64,000 nt of DNA. Origin: Erysipelotrichaceae bacterium (GTDB taxonomy: Bacteria > Bacillota_I > Bacilli_A > ML615J-28 > CAG-313). Where the stretch lies: positions 31,757-95,756 of the forward strand of contig SVBG01000010.1 of assembly GCA_015059015.1 (NCBI GenBank), read 5' to 3'. The translations under genes were made by a program, and so were the position numbers. Of this stretch, positions 14,718 to 23,578 are shown piece after piece (within the stretch, counting starts at the first letter, position 1; each line of letters opens with the position of its first letter). The notes beneath the pieces are model-generated. The model saw only the letters and a list, made by a program, of their open reading frames with translations. It searched no databases and had not been told where the DNA came from.

Positions 14718-14828
14718 GTAGTATGCTGTAGAAAAAATGTATTTAATGAAATTATTTAAAATAAATAAATAATATATCATTTTTTGACGAAATGTTTTAG
14801 ATTTAATATCTTTATTTATTTAATAAAA

Positions 14829-14848
14829 TATGATAAATTGTTATCATA
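14829..14848. promoter_or_regulatory. Palindromic operator candidate before the XRE regulator
   Basis: TATGATAA (14829-14836), 4 bases, TTATCATA (14841-14848), about 20 bases before the start of the HTH regulator. It could be an autoregulatory site; not proven. Confidence 0.4.
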
Positions 14849-14869
14849 AATTTTATAGGGGGAAATAAA

Positions 14870-16123
14870 ATGAAAATAAAAAAAGAAAACAATGTAGTTT
14901 CTTTATCTGATGATGTAAATCAAAAGAAAAAATATGGTGTTTTATTAAAAAGGAAAAGACAAGAACATCATATGACATTAGAAAATTTATGTCAGGGGAT
15001 TTGTACGGTAAGTTATTTAAGCAGAATAGAAAATAATTTGGTAGATGTTGAAGAAAAGTATTATATTAGTTTATTTAAAAAATTAGATATAGATTTTAAT
15101 GAACTTAAAGAAGCGAAAGAAAATGAGATTTTTACCGAGCTTTTGAAATGCTATTTACAAGAAAGTGATAATGAAGCAATTGAAATAATATCCGATGCAT
15201 TAAAATCAAATTTCTATGTTGAAATTGAGATGGAATTAATGGTGCTATATGATAATATAATACACTGTTTATACAGTGAAGCGTTAAGACAAATTTTAGA
15301 TTTTAATAATAAAACCAAAAATTTAATGGATAATGAATTAAATTTCTTTTTATTTTTAACAGCACTATATGCTTATAGAACAAATCAAGCTATTTTTGCA
15401 TATCGACAAATTGTTTTCTTGTGTGAAACTCAACTTGTTAATTCCATATATAAATATGCAGTATTTGATCTAGCACTTGATATTTTTGATAATATTGGAG
15501 CTAAAGAACAATTTTTAAAATATTATTCTTTACTTATTAATGATAAGTATAGTGCTGTTTATCCAAAATCAGCTATGAAACATCAAGCTCAAAAATTATT
15601 AATAGAGTCATACCTTTTAAAGGATGAAGAGGATGTTTTGTTAGATGAATTATATGAAAAATCTAGTGGTAGATGCAAGGAAGAAATTGCGTGGCAAATA
15701 TTGAAAAAAGAATATAAAAAGAATTGTTTTGTAAAGTGTTTAGAATTTTTACAAGACTATGACCCAACCCCAAAATTACTTGCATTAGAAGCATTACTTG
15801 TTTTAAGAGTTAGCGATATTAAATATGCCTTTAGACTTGAAGAAAGAAGAAAAAAGGTTATATATAGGGCATATGATGAATCATTTGAATTGATGTATTT
15901 GATAGCTATTCAAATAAAACGTTATGAAGATTATCGAAGTGCATATGATTTATTTAAAAAACTTATGAATTTACAAAATGAACAAACATATTGTGCTTTT
16001 TTATTTGATGAACAAACTATAATGTTTATAGAAATTGCGTTAAATTGTGGTAAAAATAAAGATGCATTAAAACTTATAATGAATATTTTAAAAGGTAAAT
16101 TAACTTTTCCTTATTTCTTGTAA
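14870..16123 (+). CDS. XRE-family regulator with TPR-like C-terminal domain (Rgg/PlcR type plan)
   Basis: 417 residues: an HTH_3 domain at about 22-77 (LLKRKRQEHHMTLENLCQGI and then TVSYLSRIENN), and a long all-helical C-terminal region with TPR-like spacing. Known: RRNPP/Rgg regulators share this plan and bind signal peptides through the TPR part. No signal-peptide gene is visible beside it. A GGGGG ribosome site precedes the ATG. It is a single-gene unit between a terminator and the trmR promoter. Confidence 0.8.
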   Translation: MKIKKENNVVSLSDDVNQKKKYGVLLKRKRQEHHMTLENLCQGICTVSYLSRIENNLVDVEEKYYISLFKKLDIDFNELKEAKENEIFTELLKCYLQESDNEAIEIISDALKSNFYVEIEMELMVLYDNIIHCLYSEALRQILDFNNKTKNLMDNELNFFLFLTALYAYRTNQAIFAYRQIVFLCETQLVNSIYKYAVFDLALDIFDNIGAKEQFLKYYSLLINDKYSAVYPKSAMKHQAQKLLIESYLLKDEEDVLLDELYEKSSGRCKEEIAWQILKKEYKKNCFVKCLEFLQDYDPTPKLLALEALLVLRVSDIKYAFRLEERRKKVIYRAYDESFELMYLIAIQIKRYEDYRSAYDLFKKLMNLQNEQTYCAFLFDEQTIMFIEIALNCGKNKDALKLIMNILKGKLTFPYFL

Positions 16124-16154
16124 TTATATTACTTTTAATTTGTAGAAAAATATA

Positions 16155-16171
16155 GTATAATAGTATTATAC
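16155..16171. promoter_or_regulatory. Palindrome over the -10 box of the trmR operon
   Basis: GTATAATA-G-TATTATAC is a perfect 17-base palindrome containing the TATAAT (16156-16161) of the trmR promoter. A regulator bound here would block RNA polymerase. It may also simply be a symmetric -10 region. Confidence 0.35.
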
Positions 16172-16181
16172 GAGGTGTACT

Positions 16182-16811
16182 ATGAACTTATATTTAGAAA
16201 AATTTAATAATGAAAATGAAGTATATCATGAATTTTTTGATGAATTAAGAAACTATGCAAAATTATATAATGTACCGATTATTAAAAGAGATTCTTTAGT
16301 GTTAATTCAAAGTTTATTAAATATTATTAACGCAAAAACTATGTTAGAAATTGGAACTGCCATAGGGTATTCTGCGTTATCTTTTGTTTGTAGTAAAGAT
16401 GATTTAATTGTAGATACAATTGAAAGAAACGAAGAAATGTATAAAGAAGCTTGCAAAAATATTAAACAACTTAATAAACAAAATAATATAAATGTTATTT
16501 TTCAAGATGCGTTAGAAGTTGATAATACTGAATTAAGAAAATATGATGTAATTTTTATTGATGCTGCAAAAGCACAGTATCAAAAGTTTTTTGATAAATA
16601 TGCACCACTACTAAATGAAAATGGTATTATTTTAACAGATAATATTATTTTTCATGGATGTGTAGAAGAACAAGAAAATTTGAGTAAAAATGTTCGTAGC
16701 ATGGTTAAAAAAATTGATAATTATAATCATTATTTAAGTACACTAGAAGAGTACATAACATATTACATTGATAGTGGTGATGGTTTAGCTATCACAATGA
16801 GGAAAAAATAA
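16182..16811 (+). CDS. trmR: tRNA 5-hydroxyuridine methyltransferase TrmR (YrrM)
   Basis: A 209-residue class I SAM-dependent O-methyltransferase. The SAM motif MLEIGTAIGYSALSF is at about 55-69, an acidic ribose contact (DTIERNEEM) follows, then VIFIDAAKAQYQKFF at about 125-139 (metal/catalytic Asp) and LTDNIIFHG at about 150-158. In B. subtilis YrrM/TrmR methylates ho5U34 to mo5U34 in tRNAs. The two next genes are the hydroxylation proteins, exactly as in B. subtilis, which supports this over a generic catechol methyltransferase. It overlaps trhP1 by one base. Confidence 0.88.
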   Translation: MNLYLEKFNNENEVYHEFFDELRNYAKLYNVPIIKRDSLVLIQSLLNIINAKTMLEIGTAIGYSALSFVCSKDDLIVDTIERNEEMYKEACKNIKQLNKQNNINVIFQDALEVDNTELRKYDVIFIDAAKAQYQKFFDKYAPLLNENGIILTDNIIFHGCVEEQENLSKNVRSMVKKIDNYNHYLSTLEEYITYYIDSGDGLAITMRKK

Positions 16812-17698
16812 TGAAATTGATTGTAGAATTATCAAATAAAAATTTAATAAAAAAATATTTAAAATTTAATTTAGTAAGTTATTTAGTAATAGGATATGAG
16901 GGCCTATCGTTTAATTCTTATGCTAAATTTAATGTTGAAGAAATAATTGAAATTTATAATTTATTAAAAAATACAAACGTTAAGCTAATTTTAAATGCTG
17001 AAAGATTATTTGCTGATAATGAATTAAAAGAGTTAGATAAACTAATTGATAAAGGCTTTTTTAATTACTTTGAATATATTACTTATTCTGATTTTGGATT
17101 AAAAATATATTTAGAAAATAATGATGTCAATATTAAATATATTTTTAGAGCATCAACATATCTTACTAATAGCTGTGATGTAAATGAGTATAATTTAATA
17201 AATGATTATGTTGTTTTATCTAGCGAAATTTCAAGTGAAGAATTAATAGAGTTATCAAAAAATCTTAATAGACCAGCAATTGTAGACTTATTTGGTAAGT
17301 CAGCCTGCTTTTATTCAAGACGACCTCTATTAACTAATTATTTTAAATATCGTGAGTTGCCTAATGATCCAAAAAAAGATAATTATTTTGTTGTTGAAGA
17401 ATTAAGAAACGATTATTTAAGTATTGTTGAAAATGAAATAGGAACAATTATCTTAGAACCAAAGTTTCATATGCTTGCAGAAGAAGTTTTGAAGGTAGAA
17501 AATATTGAATTTGGAATGATAAGTTTTAATAAAATTACGCAAAAAAATATGATTTCAATTGTTAATGCATATAATAATCTATTAACTACTTTTAATCTCG
17601 AAATCTTTTATAAAATATTAAATGAGACAAATATTGGATATTATAAAGGTGCATATAATATTAAATCAGTTTTATTAAAAGGAGGATGTAATGAATAA
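16811..17698 (+). CDS. trhP1: tRNA hydroxylation protein TrhP1-like (U32 family, YrrN)
   Basis: A 295-residue member of peptidase family U32 with the barrel-like N-terminal region but without the cysteine-rich segment seen in the partner. Known: YrrN and YrrO (TrhP1/TrhP2) are both needed for 5-hydroxyuridine at tRNA position 34 in B. subtilis, using prephenate; U32 'peptidase' is a historical label. It overlaps trmR by 1 base and trhP2 by 8, so the three are one translational unit. Confidence 0.8.
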   Translation: MKLIVELSNKNLIKKYLKFNLVSYLVIGYEGLSFNSYAKFNVEEIIEIYNLLKNTNVKLILNAERLFADNELKELDKLIDKGFFNYFEYITYSDFGLKIYLENNDVNIKYIFRASTYLTNSCDVNEYNLINDYVVLSSEISSEELIELSKNLNRPAIVDLFGKSACFYSRRPLLTNYFKYRELPNDPKKDNYFVVEELRNDYLSIVENEIGTIILEPKFHMLAEEVLKVENIEFGMISFNKITQKNMISIVNAYNNLLTTFNLEIFYKILNETNIGYYKGAYNIKSVLLKGGCNE

Positions 17699-18890
17699 AA
17701 TAGAATTACTTGCTCCTGCTGGGAATTTAGAAAAAGCAAAAATAGCACTTTTATATGGTGCGGATGCTGTTTATGTTGGTGGAAAACAGTTTAGTTTACG
17801 TGCTCGTGCATCGAACTTCACAATTGATGATATTAAAGAGTTATGTATTTTTTCTAAAAGTTTAAATAAAAAAGTTTATGTTACGATGAATATAATTCCA
17901 CATAATGAAGATTTGGCTAATTTAGAGGAATATTTAAAACAATTAGAAGAATGTGGTGTTAATGCAATTATAACTTCAAGTCTTTATATTATAAAGACTT
18001 GTGAGAAAGTGGCGCCTAATATTGAAAGGCATGTTTCTACACAAATGTCAATTACTAATTCAAATACAATTAATCATTGGAAAAAAATGAATGTCACAAG
18101 AGTTGTACTAGCACGTGAAAATACGTTATGTGAAATTGAAGAGATTGCTGTAAATTCCGATTTAGAACTTGAAGTATTTATTCATGGTGGAATGTGTTCT
18201 AGTTATTCAGGTCGTTGTGTATTAAGTAATCATATGACAGAAAGAGATGCTAATCGTGGTGGGTGTGCTCATTCGTGTAGATGGAATTATAATTTATATG
18301 ATGGAAGAAGAAAGATTACTAAAAAAGGTGAATTTTATAATATTGGTTCAAAAGATTTAATGGCTGTCAGATTTATTCCAAAGTTAATTGATTTAAACAT
18401 TGCATCACTTAAAATTGAAGGTCGCATGAAATCTACATATTACTTAGCGACTGTAGTAGGTTGTTATAGAAAACTAATAGATTTATATTATAAAAATCAT
18501 AATATAACTGAAGAAGAATTTAAATGGTTTGAAAAAGAAATTTCTAAAGCAGAAAATAGACTTACATCTATCGGTTTTTATAAGGGAATACCTTCGGTCA
18601 ATGAACAATTATATGATACAAGATGTGAACAACCAACTCAAGAATATATTGGTTATGTACTTGACTATAGTGATGGTATAGCTACTATTGAACAAAGAAA
18701 TTATTTTTGTGTTGGAGACTTAGTTGAGGCTTTTGGACCAAATATTGAAACTACACAGTTTGTTATTGAAAAATTAATTGATTGTGAAACTAATGAGTTA
18801 GAAACGGTTGCACGTCATCCATTACAAAAATTTTATATTAACACACCAATAAAATTATCTAAACATGATATGCTTAGAAAAGTAAAGTAA
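17691..18890 (+). CDS. trhP2: tRNA hydroxylation protein TrhP2 (U32 family, YrrO)
   Basis: A 399-residue U32 protein with the typical start ELLAPAGNLEKAKIALLYGADAV (trimmed in view: LAPAGNLEKAK at about 6-16), the cysteine-containing core FIHGGMCSSYSGRC at about 163-176 and GGCAHSCRW at about 190-198, and KIEGRMKS at about 243-250. The cysteines (Cys169, 176, 192, 196) fit the iron-sulfur/metal site proposed for TrhP. It is the last gene of the operon before greA. GGAGG stands before the ATG inside the end of trhP1. Confidence 0.88.
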   Translation: MNKIELLAPAGNLEKAKIALLYGADAVYVGGKQFSLRARASNFTIDDIKELCIFSKSLNKKVYVTMNIIPHNEDLANLEEYLKQLEECGVNAIITSSLYIIKTCEKVAPNIERHVSTQMSITNSNTINHWKKMNVTRVVLARENTLCEIEEIAVNSDLELEVFIHGGMCSSYSGRCVLSNHMTERDANRGGCAHSCRWNYNLYDGRRKITKKGEFYNIGSKDLMAVRFIPKLIDLNIASLKIEGRMKSTYYLATVVGCYRKLIDLYYKNHNITEEEFKWFEKEISKAENRLTSIGFYKGIPSVNEQLYDTRCEQPTQEYIGYVLDYSDGIATIEQRNYFCVGDLVEAFGPNIETTQFVIEKLIDCETNELETVARHPLQKFYINTPIKLSKHDMLRKVK

Positions 18891-18897
18891 AAAATAC

Positions 18898-18926
18898 TTG
18901 CAAAGATTATAAAAATTTGATATAAT
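18898..18926 (+). promoter_or_regulatory. Promoter of greA
   Basis: TTGCAA (18898-18903), 17 bases, TATAAT (18921-18926), about 38 bases before the greA start and after a GAGGA site region. Confidence 0.65.
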
Positions 18927-18963
18927 TAAATAGAATTTTTTAAATAGAAAAGAGGAATTTAAA

Positions 18964-19461
18964 ATGGCTCAAGAACATTTAATAACACAAGAGGGTTATA
19001 ACGCCTTACTGGAAAAATTAAAGGAATTAAAAAGATTACAAGCTGAAAATCTAATTGCAATCCAAGATGCTAGAGGACAAGGGGACTTATCAGAAAATGC
19101 TGACTGGTCTGCTGCAAGAGAACAACAAGCTAAACTTGCTGCTGAAATTGCTGAATTAGAAGCTAATATTCGTAATGCGAAAATCATTGATTCTGAAAAA
19201 GTAAGTGAAACATCAAATTTAGGTAAATTTGTAACTGTACAATTTTTGGAAGATGATGAAAATGAACAAGTTACATATCAAATTGTTGGTACTGTTGAAG
19301 CTGATCCAATCAATGGAAAAATTTCTGCAGATTGTCCACTTGGTCGTGCTATTTTAACTGCAAAACCTGGCGATATTGTTACAGTAAGAACTGAAGACGG
19401 TGATCGTTTTGATGTTAAACTTGCAAAAGTATCTGTAAAAAAACCTGCAAATAAAAAATAA
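18964..19461 (+). CDS. greA: Transcription elongation factor GreA
   Basis: 165 residues: an N-terminal coiled-coil (about 10-77) with the acidic tip residues in ARGQGDLSENADWSAAREQQ at about 38-57, and the C-terminal FKBP-like domain (about 85-160). GreA stimulates transcript cleavage in stalled RNA polymerase. Full length for the family, ends in a basic KKPANKK. It shares the Bacillus order trmR-trhP1-trhP2-greA (udk is missing here). Ala/Glu-rich codon use suggests good expression. Confidence 0.95.
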   Translation: MAQEHLITQEGYNALLEKLKELKRLQAENLIAIQDARGQGDLSENADWSAAREQQAKLAAEIAELEANIRNAKIIDSEKVSETSNLGKFVTVQFLEDDENEQVTYQIVGTVEADPINGKISADCPLGRAILTAKPGDIVTVRTEDGDRFDVKLAKVSVKKPANKK

Positions 19462-19468
19462 TATAATA

Positions 19469-20185
19469 ATGAAACAAAATATTATAGCTATTATTTGTGC
19501 AATGGATCTTGAATTAGATGGATATAAAAAGATTCTTAGTAATTTATCTTCTGAAGTAATAATAGGACATGAATTTTTAATTGGTGACTATTTAAATAAT
19601 AAACTTGTTATCACTAAGTGTGGAATAGGTAAAGTTAATGCTGCCGCAATAACTTTATTAATGATTGAACATTATAATCCGGACTTATTAATTAATTCTG
19701 GTATTGCAGGCGGATATGCTAGATGTCTTAAGACACTTGATGTTGTTATTGCAGAAAAAGTTGTTTATTCTGATGTTGATATGACTACGGATGCCTTTAC
19801 TAATTTAAGATATGGTCAATTACAAGATTTTCCATTAACATTTGACTCAAATAAGCAAATATTAGATAAAGTAAAAAAATTAAAACTAAATAATAATATT
19901 TATTTTGGAACAATTATGACAGGTGATCAATTTGTTACAGATTATGATAAAACAGATAATATAGTTTCTAATTACTTTGGTGATTTAAATGTTTTAGCAT
20001 GTGATATGGAATCTTGTGCAATTGCTCATGTATGTTATTTAACGAATACAAGATTCATTATTGTTAGATCTATTTCTGACTTGATTGGGTCTAGTGATGC
20101 ATTTGATTATCAAACATTTGCGCCGGTTGCAGCTTCTAACGCTACTCAAATAGTTAATTATATATTAAAAGAAATAGAAATTTAA
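19469..20185 (+). CDS. mtnN: 5'-methylthioadenosine/S-adenosylhomocysteine nucleosidase
   Basis: A 238-residue nucleoside phosphorylase-fold enzyme. Key parts: Glu in MDLELDGY (about 12-19), NSGIAGGY at about 75-82, the DVDMTTDAF stretch at about 104-112, LACDMESCAIAHV at about 173-185 and the catalytic Asp in SISDLIG at about 203-209. It splits MTA and SAH, the by-product of the TrmR methyltransferase encoded just upstream. It follows greA by 7 bases and ends at a strong terminator. Confidence 0.93.
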   Translation: MKQNIIAIICAMDLELDGYKKILSNLSSEVIIGHEFLIGDYLNNKLVITKCGIGKVNAAAITLLMIEHYNPDLLINSGIAGGYARCLKTLDVVIAEKVVYSDVDMTTDAFTNLRYGQLQDFPLTFDSNKQILDKVKKLKLNNNIYFGTIMTGDQFVTDYDKTDNIVSNYFGDLNVLACDMESCAIAHVCYLTNTRFIIVRSISDLIGSSDAFDYQTFAPVAASNATQIVNYILKEIEI

Positions 20186-20201
20186 AATTATTTAGCATAA
20201 T

Positions 20202-20233
20202 AAAAATGGTTCTAATACATAGAACCATTTTTA
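20202..20233 (+). terminator. Terminator of greA-mtnN
   Basis: A 13-bp perfect stem (AAAAATGGTTCTA / TAGAACCATTTTT) with a 5-base loop and a T-run. Confidence 0.8.
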
Positions 20234-20282
20234 TTATATCTTTTAAATTATAGAGATAATTTAAAAAATAATAAATTAATAG

Positions 20283-20317
20283 CATAAAAAAACGTTAGCG
20301 AAAAATTGCTAACGTGT
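20283..20317 (-). terminator. Terminator of tcdA
   Basis: ACGTTAGC / GCTAACGT arms (20292-20299, 20308-20315) with a T-run on the minus strand. The tcdA stop codon lies in the stem. Confidence 0.75.
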
Positions 20318-21037
20318 TATTAATTCTAATATAATATATCTTGATATTAATAGTCCAGCTATGCTTGGGACAAATGATATACTTCCTGGAATTTGATGCT
20401 TAATGAAGTTTTCTTCGTTAAGTAATTTTTGTTCTAAAATAGAAGTGGATAAATCAATTGGAAGTTCTGTAGAAAATAAAACTGGAATATGTAAGATATT
20501 TCTTTTCTTTAGTTCATAACGCATAACTTTTGCTAAGGGACAAGTATGGGTTTTAGAAATATCAACGATTTGGAATTTTGTTGGATCTAGTTTGTTACCT
20601 GTTCCCATTGAACTAATTATTGGAATGTTTAGTTGTTTTGCTTTTTCAATGATTGCTATTTTACCTGAAATGGTATCTATACAATCAACTATAAAGTCAA
20701 TGTTTTCAAAACTTATGTTGTTGATAGTTTCTGGTAAAACAAATGTTTCGTAAGTTATAACATTTGCATCTGGATTTATAGTTAAGATTCTTTCTTTTGT
20801 AACTGTTGTTTTTAATTTACCTACTGTTGAAATAGTAGCAATAATTTGTCTATTGATGTTTGATTTGCTAACTGTATCATTGTCTATAAGTACAAAGTTT
20901 TTAATACCGGTTCTAACTAACCCTTCTACTACATAACTACCTACACCACCAAGACCAAAAATCATTACTGTTTTAGTGTTTAATAATTCAATGTTCCCTT
21001 CACCTAATAATAAAGCAGATCTGATAAATTTATCCAT
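20309..21037 (-). CDS. tcdA: tRNA threonylcarbamoyladenosine dehydratase TcdA (ThiF/E1-like)
   Basis: 242 residues from the ATG at 21037, which has GGAGGA 7 bases before it (a TTG start 5 codons earlier would include that site). The E1-like nucleotide-binding motif GLGGVGSYV follows residue 27, then LIDNDTVSKSNINRQ and FIVDCIDTISGK. TcdA/CsdL cyclises t6A37 to ct6A in tRNA, an ATP-driven step. No zinc CxxC pairs of the MoeB/ThiF type are visible, which fits TcdA. Monocistronic or paired with sigK upstream (30-base gap). Confidence 0.87.
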   Translation of the reverse strand: MDKFIRSALLLGEGNIELLNTKTVMIFGLGGVGSYVVEGLVRTGIKNFVLIDNDTVSKSNINRQIIATISTVGKLKTTVTKERILTINPDANVITYETFVLPETINNISFENIDFIVDCIDTISGKIAIIEKAKQLNIPIISSMGTGNKLDPTKFQIVDISKTHTCPLAKVMRYELKKRNILHIPVLFSTELPIDLSTSILEQKLLNEENFIKHQIPGSISFVPSIAGLLISRYIILELITR

Positions 21038-21082
21038 AAAGAAATCCTCCAACCATATTATACTAAAAAGTGTTAAAATTTG

Positions 21083-21754
21083 CTAATCTTTTAGTTTTAA
21101 ATATAATTTAGTTAATGCTCTTTTTTCTATTCTTGATACATAACTACGTGATATTCCCATAGATTTTGCAATATCTCGTTGTGTTTCTACTTGATAGTTG
21201 TTTAAACCGAATCTTCTAGAAATTATTTCTAATTCTTGTGGGTTTAGTTCAGTAAGGGCTTGTCTTAGTTTTTCATAATGCTCTAATTTGATTAATTCAT
21301 CAGTCATGGATGGACTTGGATCGATTATTACATCACAAATTTTAATTTCATTTCCTTCTTTATCTTCACCAATTGGAGTGTATAGAGATATTGTATCTTT
21401 ATATTTTTTTATATTTCTTAAGTGCATTAAGATTTCATTTTCAATGCAACGAGAAGCATATGTTGCAAGTCTTACATTAGATTCAAAATTATATGAATCT
21501 ACTGCTTTAATTAAACCAAATGTCCCAATTGATAATAAATCATCTTTTTCTACTTTTGTATTTTCAAATTTTTTTACGATGTGAGCTACAAGTCTTAAAT
21601 TATGTTCAATTAGAACATTTCTTGCATTTATATCTTTATTTTTCCATTTTTCTAAATATTCTTTTTCCTCACATTCTGATAAAACTTCGGGAAAATTTGC
21701 TTGATTCATTGAACCAAGAAGTGGAAATAAAAACAATGTTAATAAGTTAAACAT
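21083..21754 (-). CDS. sigK: Sporulation sigma factor SigK-like, with hydrophobic pro-sequence
   Basis: 223 residues. A hydrophobic N-terminus (MFNLLTLFLFPLLG) matches the place of the pro-sequence that SpoIVFB removes from pro-SigK. The region-2 core follows: ARNVLIEHNLRLVAHIVKKF and DLLSIGTFGLIKAVDSY, then TYASRCIENEILMHLR, and region 4 with IAKSMGISRSYVSRIEKRAL near the end. The match to SigK/SigE-type factors is strong by eye. It is a single uninterrupted gene. Known: SigK drives late mother-cell sporulation genes. Alternative: a related SigE paralogue, but the pro-sequence and start fit SigK. Confidence 0.85.
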   Translation of the reverse strand: MFNLLTLFLFPLLGSMNQANFPEVLSECEEKEYLEKWKNKDINARNVLIEHNLRLVAHIVKKFENTKVEKDDLLSIGTFGLIKAVDSYNFESNVRLATYASRCIENEILMHLRNIKKYKDTISLYTPIGEDKEGNEIKICDVIIDPSPSMTDELIKLEHYEKLRQALTELNPQELEIISRRFGLNNYQVETQRDIAKSMGISRSYVSRIEKRALTKLYLKLKD

Positions 21755-21854
21755 AAAATTCCTTTCTTAAAATCAGCGTAATTAGTGAAATGATAGACAA
21801 ATAATGTTTTTTTTAGTATAATATATTTGATTGTTTATTTATGAGGTGACAATA

Positions 21855-22412
21855 TTGTCTAAATATATTCCAACTAAACTAGCTAAATCCATTTATGATA
21901 TAGACTACAATGAATTATATGCAAATGGCAAAAGAATCATACTTTTTGATTTGGATAATACACTTATATCATATTATGAAAATAGGCCTAATGATAAATT
22001 AATAGAATTTGGTAATTGGCTTTTATCAATTGGTTTTAAAGTTTATGTGCTTAGTAACAATAAAGGAAAAAGAATTAATTTATTTATGGAGACTTTTCCT
22101 GCGACAGGTTCTGGTAATTTAATGAAAAAACCTTTTGCACATAAAGTGAAGAAGTTTCTTAAAAATAATAATATTAATGATTATAATGAAATTATAATGA
22201 TTGGTGATCAACTTGTAACAGATATTCTATGTGCCAATAATGTTGGGGTTGAATCAATATTAATAAAATCTATTTCAAGAGAAAGTGAAAAACTATATAC
22301 TATTGTTAATAGATGGAGAGAACCTTATATCGTAAAACGTATTGCAAGAAAAAATCCTGAATATGCTGCACAAATCTATGAAATAATTAAAAAGGAGAAA
22401 AATCATGGCTAA
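21855..22412 (+). CDS. yqeG: YqeG family HAD-IIIA phosphatase
   Basis: 185 residues from a TTG start at 21855 (GAGGTGA 5 bases before it); an upstream in-frame start would precede that site. HAD motifs: FDLDNTLISY at about 32-41 (nucleophile Asp), VYVLSNNKG at about 63-71 and MIGDQLVTDI at about 115-124. Full length. YqeG is related to phosphatidylglycerophosphate phosphatases and always sits before yqeH in Bacillota. It overlaps yqeH by 8 bases. Confidence 0.9.
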   Translation: MSKYIPTKLAKSIYDIDYNELYANGKRIILFDLDNTLISYYENRPNDKLIEFGNWLLSIGFKVYVLSNNKGKRINLFMETFPATGSGNLMKKPFAHKVKKFLKNNNINDYNEIIMIGDQLVTDILCANNVGVESILIKSISRESEKLYTIVNRWREPYIVKRIARKNPEYAAQIYEIIKKEKNHG

Positions 22413-23556
22413 ATGTATAGGTTGCGGAATTAAATTACAAACACATGATGAATCTTTACCTGGTTATGTTCCACTGCTTGTTAGTGCTGATTTAGGAGAT
22501 AATGTTTATTGTAAGCGTTGCTATCAAATTATTCATAATGGAAAAAAATATGATCCAGAAATTTCTGATAATGACTACTATAAAAAAATAAGTGTTATTA
22601 AAGAACAAAAAGCAATCATTGTGTTGATGATTGATATTATGGATATTTATGGCGGATTTATCCCAAATCTACATGAGTATATCGGTGATAATAAAGTAAT
22701 AATCGTTGTAAATAAAGTTGATATTATGCCAAAAGACGTACATCTTAAAAAAATCGAAGAGCGTATTAGAGGCATTGCAGCAAAAGAAAAACTTGATGTT
22801 TTAAGTGTAATTATGATTTCTGCTAAAAAGAAACAAAATATCGAAAGTGTATTAAATAAAATATTTAAAATTAAAGATAATGCACTTAAAAAATCTAAGT
22901 CTTATCGTGAAAGACGCTTAAATAAAATTCGTGATTGCTATATTTTAGGATGTGCTAGTGTTGGTAAGTCAACATTTATTAATGCTATTAAAGAAAAATA
23001 TTTAGATGATAAGAAATTAATTACTACAAGTGATCAATTCCAAACAACAATGGATTTTATTAAAGTTTATATTGATGATGATAATTATATTATTGATACA
23101 CCTGGACTTATAAATTATCGTTCTTTTGGTGCTTATTTAGATTATGAATCAATGAAAGTATTAACACCAAAAAGTTATTTAAAACCTAAAACTTATCAAC
23201 TTAATCCTGATCAAACAATTTTTATGGGTGCTTTAGCAAGACTAGATTTTGTAAAAGGTGATAAAATTAATGTAAGTTTTTATACATCTAATGATTTATA
23301 TATTCATCGTACTAAAACTATTAATGCAGATAATATTTCTGATGCACAAAAACTAAAGTTATTAGTTCCACCACATAATGAAAAAGAACTAGAGAGATTA
23401 AGCGAAACAAAAGAAGTGATGTTTAATATAGAAAGCGGAGCTTATGATTTATTAATAAGTGGTTTAGGATTTGTTCATGTTGTTGGATCTAATATTGCAT
23501 TGAAAGTTCAAGTTCATAAAAATATTGATGTTAGACTTGTTGAAACTTTTATATAA
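22405..23556 (+). CDS. yqeH: Ribosome biogenesis GTPase YqeH
   Basis: 383 residues, a circularly permuted GTPase. It has an N-terminal zinc finger (CIGC...CKRC, residues 4-39), then G4 VVNKVDIMP at about 107-115 before G1 GCASVGKST at about 182-190, G3 DTPG at about 230-233, and a C-terminal RNA-binding region. Acts in 30S assembly. It is the second gene of the yqeG-yqeH-yqeK-rsfS operon. Confidence 0.95.
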   Translation: MAKCIGCGIKLQTHDESLPGYVPLLVSADLGDNVYCKRCYQIIHNGKKYDPEISDNDYYKKISVIKEQKAIIVLMIDIMDIYGGFIPNLHEYIGDNKVIIVVNKVDIMPKDVHLKKIEERIRGIAAKEKLDVLSVIMISAKKKQNIESVLNKIFKIKDNALKKSKSYRERRLNKIRDCYILGCASVGKSTFINAIKEKYLDDKKLITTSDQFQTTMDFIKVYIDDDNYIIDTPGLINYRSFGAYLDYESMKVLTPKSYLKPKTYQLNPDQTIFMGALARLDFVKGDKINVSFYTSNDLYIHRTKTINADNISDAQKLKLLVPPHNEKELERLSETKEVMFNIESGAYDLLISGLGFVHVVGSNIALKVQVHKNIDVRLVETFI

Positions 23557-23578
23557 TATAAGGTGAAAATATACTTAT

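Noticed and set aside
14589..14780. Minus-strand reading frame opposite the YgjP gene end
   Set aside because: It is antisense to the conserved zinc motif region and crosses the terminator; low-complexity translation and no ribosome site.
18996..19187. Minus-strand frame inside greA
   Set aside because: A shadow of the conserved GreA coiled coil, with no ribosome site.
21288..21750. Two plus-strand frames opposite the sigK-like gene
   Set aside because: Antisense shadows of a strongly conserved sigma factor.
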